Origin: Pseudomonadota bacterium | Lineage (GTDB): Bacteria; Pseudomonadota; Gammaproteobacteria; Burkholderiales; Burkholderiaceae_C | Direction of reading: 5' to 3' | Assembly: GCA_018241405.1 (NCBI GenBank) | Contig: JAFEDY010000034.1 | Coordinates: 1-64,000 of the forward strand | Length of the DNA stretch: 64,000 bases | Shown: one piece after another, positions 57,093 through 64,000 of the stretch | Layout of the letters: each line of letters begins with the position of its first letter | Numbering within the stretch: the first letter of the stretch is position 1 | Translations under genes and position numbers: made by a program | Notes under the pieces: generated by a model | Databases searched by the model: none | What the model was told of the DNA's origin: nothing | What the model saw: only the letters and a program-made list of their open reading frames with translations

Positions 57093-59741
57093 CTACTTTC
57101 TGAGCAAGACCTTGAGCACGCTTTGCAGGCGGCGCGCACTGGCCTCGTCGCTGGCCGAGGCTAGGACCTGGGCCGTGTCCTGGGCCCAGGTCTGGGTGGG
57201 AGCGGGATCGTTGCGGCGCGTCAGCATCTGCAGTTGCAAGGCCCGGCGGGCTGCGACTTGATCAGCCGGAGTGGGCAGTTCGGCCGCAATTTCTAAGCGC
57301 AGCAAGGCTTGATCTGCACCAGCGCCAGCGCCCGCGGGAGCAGCAATGGCCTGGGCCCAGGCAGAACGCGCGCCGGCAGACAGCTTGCCGCCGAGGTCCT
57401 GCACGCTGGGCATCTGCGCAGGATCCCGGCTCTGCCAGGCGTTCATGAGCTGCGTGAGCGCTTCGCCATGCGCCTGGGCAGCCAGTTTGCGCAGGGCGGC
57501 CTGCGCATGCTCCATGGCATCGCGCTGGGCCCGGAAGGCGGTGTCGCCCAGGCGTGGCCCACGCGCTGCAGCATCACGCGGACCGCGGCCATCACGCCCG
57601 TCACGACCTTCCCGGCGGTCACCGAAGGCCCGTGCGCCACGCCCCTGCGGTGCCGGTTCTGCCTTGCGCATACCGGGCCGGTCATCGCCGCGCACCGCCA
57701 CCACGGGCCGCGCCGGCATCGTCGGCACCGGCTTATCCTCGGACGCATTTACTCCCGAATCAATAGCATCCAGCGCTTGATCTGCCTGCGCTGCAACCGA
57801 CTTTTCGCTGGATGCATCGGTCGCTGCCGCGGCGCTCTGCTCCGTGAGGGCAAGTTCCAGCGCAGCCATGGCCTCACGGATTCTTTGGACATCGCCCGAT
57901 GCGTTGGCGGCCTCCAGGGCCTTGGATGCGTCGAGCACCGCGCGGTCGCGTGTGCTCAGTTCCGTGGCGCTGCGCTCACGCTCTGCCGACTTGCGATTGA
58001 AGGCCTCGTCCAGGGGCTTACGGAACGCGTCCCATAGCTTTTGCTCCTGCTTGCGGTCCAGGGGCACCGACTGCGCCTCTGCCTGCCAGCGCTGCTGCAG
58101 CGCCTTGACGGCGTCGATACGCAGCGAGGCCGCGGCCCCCAGCGCAGTGGCCTCGGCGATCATGGCCTGGCGCAGGTCCAGGCTGGCCTTCTGCGCGGCC
58201 TCCAGCGGCTCTGCGGCCGCGGCCAGGACCTGCTTCCACAGCGGCTGCAGCTCGGCAAACATCTTTTCGCTGACATGGCCGCCGGCGCGCCAGCGCTCTC
58301 CGAACTGGTGCAAGGCGCGGTTCGTCTGCTTCCAATCGGCGGCAGCGGCGCCAGCCTGTTCCTGCGCCCAGGCCTTGACCTCCTCGATCAACGCCATGCG
58401 CTGGGCGCGGTGCTCCGCGCCCTCGGCGCGCACCCGCTCCAGCCAGGCCTCGACCACCTTGTGGGCCGCATTGCAGGCATCGTCGAATTTTTTCCATAGA
58501 CCATGGTTGGCCGGCGCGCCCTGGTCGGCCTGCTTCCACTGTTCGCGCAGCTGGCGCAGCGTCTCCTGCATCTTGCGCCCACCCAAGGCCTGCCCTTCGG
58601 GGCGGTTCAGCAGGGCCTCGGCACGCGCCACAAGGCTCTCGCGCAGCTGGTCCGCGCTCCAGCGCTGCCAGCCTTCGAGCTCGCCGGCGGCGACCAGTGC
58701 CGAATGCACCCTGTGCTCCAGCTCGGCATCGATCAGCTTGCCATGCACCTTCAGCACGGCGCGCAGCGCCGTGGCGGCGCCGGCGCTGGCCTTGCCGTGG
58801 CCCTGGGCGGTTTCCTGCTCCAGCGGGGACAGGGCCTCGCGCACGGCCTGCATGGCCTTCTCGCGCTGCTGGGGGTCCACCTTGGGCCTGGCGGCTGCAC
58901 GCGGAGCTGCCTTGGCCGCGTCGGCCTCGGTGGGCTGGCCACGTGCCTGGCGCAGCTCATCGGCCCACACCGGCACGGGCGGCAGGGGGGCGTTCTCGTC
59001 CTGCGCCGCGGCCACGGTCTGCGCCACTGCCGACTGGAACGCCTCCCACACCACCAACAATTGCGCGCGCGAGGATTCGAGCTGCGGCGGGAAGCGAGCA
59101 TCCACGCTGGGCCAGGCGGCATCGCCCGTCAGCGCCTGCGCCTGCTCCTGCCAGTGGCCCACGTCGGCGCGCAGCAGCTCCAGGGCCGCCTGCGCGTCCT
59201 GCCAGGGCTTGGTGGACAGCACCTCGATGCGCTGCGCCAGCAGCACGGCAGCCTCGCGCTGCACCTGCACGCGGTGCTGCAGGTCTTCTATGGTTTTCAC
59301 GCGCTCGCTCAGCTGCACCTTGAGGGCCGACAGCGGTTCGCGCGACAGCGGGGCGCCAGCCTTGGCGGCATCGCGCTGCCAGGCCAGCGCATCGGCAATG
59401 TTCAGCTGCGCCATGGCCAGGAGCGCCTCGGCCTTGGACGTCCACTCTGCGGCAACCAGCGCCTGCCCCTGGGCACGCCGGATCTCATCGAGGCGTTCTC
59501 GCACGGCACGCGCGGCCCCCTTGTCGCGGGCGCTCAGCTCCTTGAACACCTCCTGCAACTTGTCGGTGGCCGGCTGCGTGGCAAGCCATTCACGGATGCG
59601 CGCCGACCGCTCGCCGGACGTGGCAGCCGAGAAGGCACCGCCCGTCAACGCATCGAGGGGATGCGGCTCGCTGGTTTTGGTCTGGACCGGGGTCGCTTCG
59701 GGTGCGTCGGACATTTTGCTGCGAGATGAAAAGGGAAACAT
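57093..59741 (-). CDS. DUF349-containing large coiled-coil protein
   Basis: An 882-residue, mainly helical cytosolic protein, rich in Ala, Glu and Gln. Its middle (about 300-640) carries DUF349 repeats marked by LREQWKQADQGAPANHGLWK, FGERWRAGGHVSEKMFAELQ and LQQRWQAEAQSVPLDRKQEQ, each ending in a W-x-x-F-like helix. DUF349 proteins are of unknown function. A low-complexity Arg/Gly/Asp linker (near 705-735) precedes a final helical part. Start is either ATG 59741 or 59714 (MSDAPEAT); neither has a good ribosome site. A repeat-derived segment lies within the linker. Confidence 0.8.
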   Translation of the reverse strand: MFPFSSRSKMSDAPEATPVQTKTSEPHPLDALTGGAFSAATSGERSARIREWLATQPATDKLQEVFKELSARDKGAARAVRERLDEIRRAQGQALVAAEWTSKAEALLAMAQLNIADALAWQRDAAKAGAPLSREPLSALKVQLSERVKTIEDLQHRVQVQREAAVLLAQRIEVLSTKPWQDAQAALELLRADVGHWQEQAQALTGDAAWPSVDARFPPQLESSRAQLLVVWEAFQSAVAQTVAAAQDENAPLPPVPVWADELRQARGQPTEADAAKAAPRAAARPKVDPQQREKAMQAVREALSPLEQETAQGHGKASAGAATALRAVLKVHGKLIDAELEHRVHSALVAAGELEGWQRWSADQLRESLVARAEALLNRPEGQALGGRKMQETLRQLREQWKQADQGAPANHGLWKKFDDACNAAHKVVEAWLERVRAEGAEHRAQRMALIEEVKAWAQEQAGAAAADWKQTNRALHQFGERWRAGGHVSEKMFAELQPLWKQVLAAAAEPLEAAQKASLDLRQAMIAEATALGAAASLRIDAVKALQQRWQAEAQSVPLDRKQEQKLWDAFRKPLDEAFNRKSAERERSATELSTRDRAVLDASKALEAANASGDVQRIREAMAALELALTEQSAAAATDASSEKSVAAQADQALDAIDSGVNASEDKPVPTMPARPVVAVRGDDRPGMRKAEPAPQGRGARAFGDRREGRDGRDGRGPRDAAARGPRLGDTAFRAQRDAMEHAQAALRKLAAQAHGEALTQLMNAWQSRDPAQMPSVQDLGGKLSAGARSAWAQAIAAPAGAGAGADQALLRLEIAAELPTPADQVAARRALQLQMLTRRNDPAPTQTWAQDTAQVLASASDEASARRLQSVLKVLLRK
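57746..57800. repeat. palindrome-family copy inside a coding region, copy 10
   Basis: Plus strand TCAATAGCATCCAGCGCTTG, loop, CCTGCGCTG. It matches copy 1 at most positions, including the flanking GGGAGTAAAT / AGGAGTA stretch, but lies in frame in the DUF349 gene, where it reads QALDAIDSGVNASED on the minus strand. Confidence 0.4.
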
Positions 59742-59866
59742 GAATGCAATGGAATAGGAGGCGGGCAGCCTGCGGCCGCCTGCGCCACGTCCGGCGCCTG
59801 GGTTCTGGGCCCGGGTCCGGCGAAAACCGCTATTCTCTCCCGGATTTGGCGCATGGCCTCAAACCA

Positions 59867-62800
59867 CTAGCGCGTGGCCAGCGTCAGCTCCGCCTTGGGT
59901 GTCCAGCCGCCCTCACCCGCCGGCTGCAACTTGGGCGCGCCGACAAACAATCTGTCGGGCACCACCTGTCGGCTTGCCAGATAGTCACGCACGGCAACGC
60001 CTCGCGCCAGGGCCAGGTCCTGCAGGGCGTTGGGCGGCACCTCGATGCTTTTGAGCAGCAGTGCCTCCATTTCACCCGGGGGCAGGTCCTTGGCCAGGCC
60101 GATCATGTTGCGCGGCTTCTTGATGTCGGCACGCTGGTAGACCTCCTTGAGCAGGGCCGGATATTCCGCGTCGCTCACGGGCGCCACGTCGGCCGCCGAT
60201 GCGCCGGCGTTGAACGCGGCACGGCGCTTTTGCGCCTGCACCAGGTCGCGCAGGCGCAGGCGCTTCCAGGCCTCATCCTCCGCCTCTGCCTGGGCCCATC
60301 CCACCACGGTCACTTTGAGGGCCGGCCGGTTGTTGAGCTCCTGCGCCATCTTGTCGAGCTGTTGACGTGCCTTGCCGTCAAGCTGGGCACTGCCCGGCGC
60401 AAAGGCGATGAAACCCTGTTCGTCGGAGCCGGAAAATATGCCCGCCAACAGCGAGAAGGGCGCCGTGATGGCCTTCATGATGAGGTTGCCAATGACCTTG
60501 AGAATGACACCGCCCAGACTGAACTGCGGGTCGTTGAGCGAGCCGCTGATGGGCAGATCCACGTCGATCACGCCATTGCGGTCGGCCAGCAGCGCCACGG
60601 CCAGCTTGACCGGCAGGCTGGCGGGCGCACCCTCGACCTGGTCGCCAAAGGCAAGCTGGTGCAGCACCAGCTTGTTGCTGGCCGTGAGCTGGCCGTTGGG
60701 CAGCACCTTGTAGGCCACATCCATGCTGAGCTTGCCGCGTTCTATGCCATGGCCGGCATACTTGACGCTGTAGGGCGACAGCGGCGGCAGCTCCAGGTCG
60801 CGCATATGGGCCTGTATGTCCAGGGCCAGCGGTTTTGCCAGCGGATTGAGCTTGCCGCTGACCTCCAACGAGGCCGTTCCCTGGGCCCGGCCGCGCAGTT
60901 CCAGATCGGCCATCTGCGGCTCGCCTCCCGCCACAGAGGGTAAGGAAGAAAACGCGCTGAGGCTGCCGTTCAATTCGCTCAAGTCTGCCGAATAGTTGGG
61001 CTTGATGAAGAAATCCGAGAAGCGCACGGACCCATTCGTCAGCGTCACGGGGCCAAACCGTATCACCGGGGCCATGGGATCGACCGCCTGCGCCGAAGGT
61101 TGCGCCGTATCGCCCGTGGCCGGGGCGGCGTTCTTCGCGGGGGTGGCGGCGGCCTCCGCACCCGGCGCCGCCTTGCGTATATCCTGCAGGTTGATGCGGC
61201 CGTTCTCGTGCACGATGATGCGCGCGAAGAAGTCGCTGAACGCCGTCTGCTTCACATCCAGCTCCAGCGGCCGGCCCGGCTTCAGGTTGACCGCCATGCC
61301 GCGCAGCGCCAGCGACTTCCAGCGCAACAGGTCCTCGCCGCGCTCCGAAAGCCGCAGATTTTCCTTGGCATCTTCCTGTGCCGCAGCCTCGTCCTTGGCA
61401 CGCACGCGCACCTCGTCCAGCGACATGTCACCTGCCACGGCGACCAGGGGACCGGCCTTTTCCTGGACGTAGCGCAGGTCACCGGCAAAGCTGCCCTCTG
61501 CACGCAGGATGTTCACATTCAGGTCCAAGGTGACATAAGGCTCGAAGGCATGTACCGGCAGATGCTGCGCGCGCAGCGTGCCCTGCACGGCCAGGTCGGG
61601 CGCCATAGCCACGCTACCTTCGTAGCGCAAACGCCCCGGCTCGGCCCGCCCGGCGGCAGCGACCCGGGTGTCCAGCAGCACCTCGGCCGGTGCGATGCGG
61701 CCATCGGCAAAGGAAAAATCCCGCACACGCAGCTGCAAGCCGGACGCATTGAGCGCCACGGGCTTGGGCGTCGCCTCGTCGCGAAAGGCGAGGCTGGCGC
61801 CCTCGACCTCCAGGGTCCCCAGCTTGAGCGCCCAGGGGGCGGGCGCTGGCTCGCGCGCGGCAGTGGCCTGGCCCTTGGCTGCAGCTGCTGGCGCGTCTTG
61901 CAGCCACTGCTCGAACATCCAGCCGCCCTTGGCAGCACGCGACACCAGCATGCGCGGCTGCTGCACCAGCACCCGGCCGAACAGGACCCGGTTCTGGGGC
62001 AACTGCACCAGGGTATCGCTGACCTCCAGCCGCCCCACCTCGGCCAATGCGGTCTTGGCGGCATCCACAATTCCGGCCCGGCGCAGCGCATCGCATTTTT
62101 CCACTGCCGAGCAGTTGAGGGCCAGTTTGTTCAAGCTCAGCTTAGCCAGTTTGGCAACCATGGCATTGCCGTTTTTCGCCAGCCCCAGGTCCACATCGAG
62201 CACACCCGTCAGCGCCGGCTTGAGCACGCCCGCCAGGTACGGAGCCGCCATGGGCATGGGCAGGCCGCGCACGGAAACCGCCGCCTGCGCCTGACTATCC
62301 GTGGCCTGGCCTTGCACCGCCAGCCGCGCTGCCTCTCCCTTGGCGCCGCCACCCGTCAGTTGCGTGCTCAGGCCAAATTGCAGCGGATGCTTGAATGGCA
62401 GCGCTATCGCCGTGGCATTGAGCTGCAGGTTTTCGGCCTTCCACGCCGCCTTGCCGCCCGGCAGGCTGGCGTCGGACCAGTTCACGACGCCATCGTGCAG
62501 GCTCAGCCGCCCAAGCCGCAGCTTCCATGCGGCCTCCTGGGACGCGGGCGAAGGCCGGCTGGCAGCCCCTTGGTCGCCAGCAGCCTGTTCCAGGCCCGGC
62601 AGCGCCAAGGCACCCGCGGCATCGCGGCGCAAATACACATGGGCGCCATGCCAGTCGATGGCGTCAATGTCCACGCTGCGCTGCAACGGCTGCACATCCT
62701 TGAGGGCCAACTGCATGCTTGCGAAGTCCAGCAGCGGCTCACCCTTGGCATCGGTGGTCTGCACGCCAAGCAGGCGCACCCCACCGGATATGGTGAACAG

Positions 62801-63613
62801 AGGCGTGGCTGCCTGCTCGAAGCCCAGCCTCAGATCGGCGTCAAGCACGCCGGACTTGAGGCGTACCGGCACGCTGTTTGGTATGTAGCCGCTGAAGGGT
62901 CCAAGATCAAAGCCGTCGATGCGCAGGCGAACCGCGGTCTGCCGGTCCGGCGCGAACGGCGTGGTCTGCGCCGCCGTGTCGAAGGCACTGCCATTGAGAG
63001 CAAAGGCCAGACGGGGCGTGACCTTGACCTCGCGGTCGGCCGAAAAATTGCTCAGGAACGGCACGTCGAGCCTGAGCTCGCGCAGCGTCTGGACCTTGCC
63101 CACCGTCCGGTCATCAAAGTCCACGGCCCCGCCGCGCAGTGCCAGGTTGTGGAGCGCAAAGCGCTGCGGCGCGGCCTTGTCGTCCTTGGGCTGCGGTTGC
63201 TGGGCCAGGCGTTCGAGCACATCATCGAAGTCATAGTGCCCGGGCGCCGTCTGCGTGACGTGGATCACCGGCTCGTCTACCTGCACGGCATCGATCACCG
63301 GCGCCAGCCGCCACAGCGACTGCAGCGCCGCATCCATATAGATACGCGCAACCTGGACCTGGGAGCTCTTGCCGTCGGCCGATGCAATGGACAGGCCGCG
63401 TACCGTGGCCTCCAGCGACCACGGCAGGAATTCCACCTTGGCGACCGTGACCTTGCGCCCCAGGGCCTCCGAGGCATGGCGCTCGATCTGCGCGCGCGCA
63501 ACCGACGGAACGATGAGCCAGGCCAGCAGCCAAAAGGCCAGCAGGCAGCCGAGCGCCCAGGCCGCTCGTCTGACCCAGCGATGATTCTTGATTGTTTGCA
63601 GCACTTGCGACAC
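59867..63613 (-). CDS. very large AsmA-like DUF748 family protein
   Basis: A 1248-residue inner-membrane-anchored periplasmic protein. One N-terminal membrane segment (AAWALGCLLAFWLLAWLIVP, about 17-36) is followed by an AsmA-like N-domain (IERHASEALGRKVTVAKVEF) and a long series of beta-rich repeats with DUF748 blocks. It ends with an OmpA-C-like segment (EQGFIAFAPGSAQLDGKARQ). AsmA-like proteins form bridges for phospholipid or envelope lipid transport. The frame starts with GTG at 63613 or a second GTG at 63604; no ATG is near. A structured-RNA candidate and terminator lie 70-330 bases upstream. Confidence 0.85.
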   Translation of the reverse strand: MSQVLQTIKNHRWVRRAAWALGCLLAFWLLAWLIVPSVARAQIERHASEALGRKVTVAKVEFLPWSLEATVRGLSIASADGKSSQVQVARIYMDAALQSLWRLAPVIDAVQVDEPVIHVTQTAPGHYDFDDVLERLAQQPQPKDDKAAPQRFALHNLALRGGAVDFDDRTVGKVQTLRELRLDVPFLSNFSADREVKVTPRLAFALNGSAFDTAAQTTPFAPDRQTAVRLRIDGFDLGPFSGYIPNSVPVRLKSGVLDADLRLGFEQAATPLFTISGGVRLLGVQTTDAKGEPLLDFASMQLALKDVQPLQRSVDIDAIDWHGAHVYLRRDAAGALALPGLEQAAGDQGAASRPSPASQEAAWKLRLGRLSLHDGVVNWSDASLPGGKAAWKAENLQLNATAIALPFKHPLQFGLSTQLTGGGAKGEAARLAVQGQATDSQAQAAVSVRGLPMPMAAPYLAGVLKPALTGVLDVDLGLAKNGNAMVAKLAKLSLNKLALNCSAVEKCDALRRAGIVDAAKTALAEVGRLEVSDTLVQLPQNRVLFGRVLVQQPRMLVSRAAKGGWMFEQWLQDAPAAAAKGQATAAREPAPAPWALKLGTLEVEGASLAFRDEATPKPVALNASGLQLRVRDFSFADGRIAPAEVLLDTRVAAAGRAEPGRLRYEGSVAMAPDLAVQGTLRAQHLPVHAFEPYVTLDLNVNILRAEGSFAGDLRYVQEKAGPLVAVAGDMSLDEVRVRAKDEAAAQEDAKENLRLSERGEDLLRWKSLALRGMAVNLKPGRPLELDVKQTAFSDFFARIIVHENGRINLQDIRKAAPGAEAAATPAKNAAPATGDTAQPSAQAVDPMAPVIRFGPVTLTNGSVRFSDFFIKPNYSADLSELNGSLSAFSSLPSVAGGEPQMADLELRGRAQGTASLEVSGKLNPLAKPLALDIQAHMRDLELPPLSPYSVKYAGHGIERGKLSMDVAYKVLPNGQLTASNKLVLHQLAFGDQVEGAPASLPVKLAVALLADRNGVIDVDLPISGSLNDPQFSLGGVILKVIGNLIMKAITAPFSLLAGIFSGSDEQGFIAFAPGSAQLDGKARQQLDKMAQELNNRPALKVTVVGWAQAEAEDEAWKRLRLRDLVQAQKRRAAFNAGASAADVAPVSDAEYPALLKEVYQRADIKKPRNMIGLAKDLPPGEMEALLLKSIEVPPNALQDLALARGVAVRDYLASRQVVPDRLFVGAPKLQPAGEGGWTPKAELTLATR

Positions 63614-63685
63614 GCGACACCCGCTCTGTTCAACCTCGAACGCAATTGAATCAGCGAACGGCTACGCGTCAGTGTAAAGAAATGC

Positions 63686-63729
63686 AAAAAGAAAGCCCGG
63701 CGAACGGAGTCCATCCGTACACCGGGCTT
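63686..63729 (-). terminator. intrinsic terminator upstream of the DUF748 gene
   Basis: On the minus strand AAGCCCGG (rc of 63722-63729) pairs with CCGGGCTT, with a second helix ACGGA/TCCGT inside, followed by TTCTTTTTGC. The T-run is only on the minus strand. It lies 73 bases before the GTG of the DUF748 gene. Confidence 0.8.
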
Positions 63730-63950
63730 GACGGCAGACACAACGGTCCTTTGCCATCGTTTGCACCGCGGAGAGGATCGTCCCCGGTGCAGGAGGCAAG
63801 GTATTGCCTCCAGGATGTGCCTTGGAAGCGAGGAACCCGTTACTTGACGCGGCGCTGAGGGCCTTTCGTCCAGAAGGTCTCGCCTCTTCCGGCAGATGCC
63901 TGAATCACTCAGGCACCCCTACGGTAGCAAATCTCGGCGCTGTGTCCAAC
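63690..63950 (-). ncRNA. structured RNA candidate, class unknown
   Basis: About 260 bases without a credible ORF. On the minus strand GACACAGC near the 5' end pairs with GTTGTGTC near the 3' end, and TTTGCTACCGT with ACGATGGCAAA (one mismatch and one G-U). Inside are perfect hairpins TGCCTGA/TCAGGCA and GGAGGCAA/TTGCCTCC, a CCGGAAG/CTTCTGG helix and a GCACC/GGTGC helix. A promoter-like sequence stands upstream and an intrinsic terminator at the end. I compared it by eye with 6S, tmRNA, RNase P, SRP, TPP, cobalamin and glycine RNAs and found no match. It may be a small RNA or a riboswitch-like leader of the DUF748 gene. Confidence 0.55.
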
Positions 63951-63956
63951 AGCTTC

Positions 63957-63985
63957 TATCAATGGCAACACTACTTCGATTGCAA
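63957..63985 (-). promoter_or_regulatory. sigma70-like promoter of the RNA candidate
   Basis: Minus strand TTGCAA (63985-63980), 17-base spacer, TTGATA (63962-63957). Four of six positions match TTGACA and the -10 is weaker. Spacing is optimal and the predicted start near 63950 precedes the long-range helix. Confidence 0.5.
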
Positions 63986-64000
63986 GTTTCATTTCACCGC

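Noticed and set aside
63690..63950. Assignment of the RNA candidate to 6S RNA, tmRNA, RNase P or SRP RNA, or to TPP, cobalamin or glycine riboswitches
   Set aside because: None of the diagnostic conserved segments of these classes that I know could be found on either strand.

Overview
The window reads as a chromosomal segment of a denitrifying, high-GC betaproteobacterium, most likely a member of the Comamonadaceae (Acidovorax, Alicycliphilus or Diaphorobacter type). Three things point there. Bug-family (tripartite tricarboxylate) receptors are abundant. The housekeeping block yebC-purD-hemF-rsfS-rlmH-maf-rng is of Burkholderiales type. A family of short intergenic palindromes related to TTTGATAGCTGC-N-GCGCTTG recurs about ten times. 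I assigned no species; this is inference from gene content.

Layout. 1-10.2 kb (minus strand) is a transport region: an ABC system for an amino acid-like substrate (livG, substrate-binding protein) with a PAS-AAA-Fis sigma54 activator and a near-consensus -24/-12 promoter, then a tctCBA system, a 3-hydroxyisobutyrate-dehydrogenase-like enzyme, an RlmI-type methyltransferase and an extra Bug receptor. 10.2-13.6 kb is an accessory island of lower GC. It holds an unrecognised gene, the 3' stub of its upstream partner, an IS5-family transposase lacking its N-terminus, and two small secreted-protein genes bracketed by two attC-like sites, which looks like an integron cassette remnant without an integrase.

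13.6-34.3 kb is mostly core: FKBP isomerase, a hybrid histidine kinase, pseudouridine synthase, SDR, beta-ketothiolase bktB, another Bug receptor, UspA (with a perfect FNR/Dnr box), a 2OG-Fe(II) dioxygenase, a His-rich exported protein, a hydroxyacid dehydrogenase, a LivK-like protein, holC-pepA, divergent lptFG, cbiX, cysB, an aminotransferase, a VanZ-family protein and rng.

34.4-44.35 kb is a complete nitrite-reduction island: nirE facing away from nirS-C-F-(DLG fusion)-H-J-N, followed by a Dnr-type regulator. FNR/Dnr boxes lie in front of nirS and in front of the regulator. NirS is the cytochrome cd1 nitrite reductase, NirE/DLGH/J/F/N build its heme d1, and NirC is a small c-type cytochrome. 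The island sits between maf and rng, which are neighbours in related bacteria as I remember them.

44.4-63.6 kb returns to core functions: maf, rlmH, rsfS (with a histone-H1-like Lys/Ala tail), hemF, purD, yebC, a HerA-like ATPase, a second YebC paralogue, upp, a GNAT acetyltransferase, a sirtuin, sbcB, an MltB-type transglycosylase, tRNA-Leu(CAG), a DUF349 protein and a very large AsmA-like DUF748 protein. The last 390 bases hold no gene. They do hold a promoter-like sequence, a long-range helix with several perfect hairpins and an intrinsic terminator on the minus strand, making up a structured RNA I could not assign to a known class.
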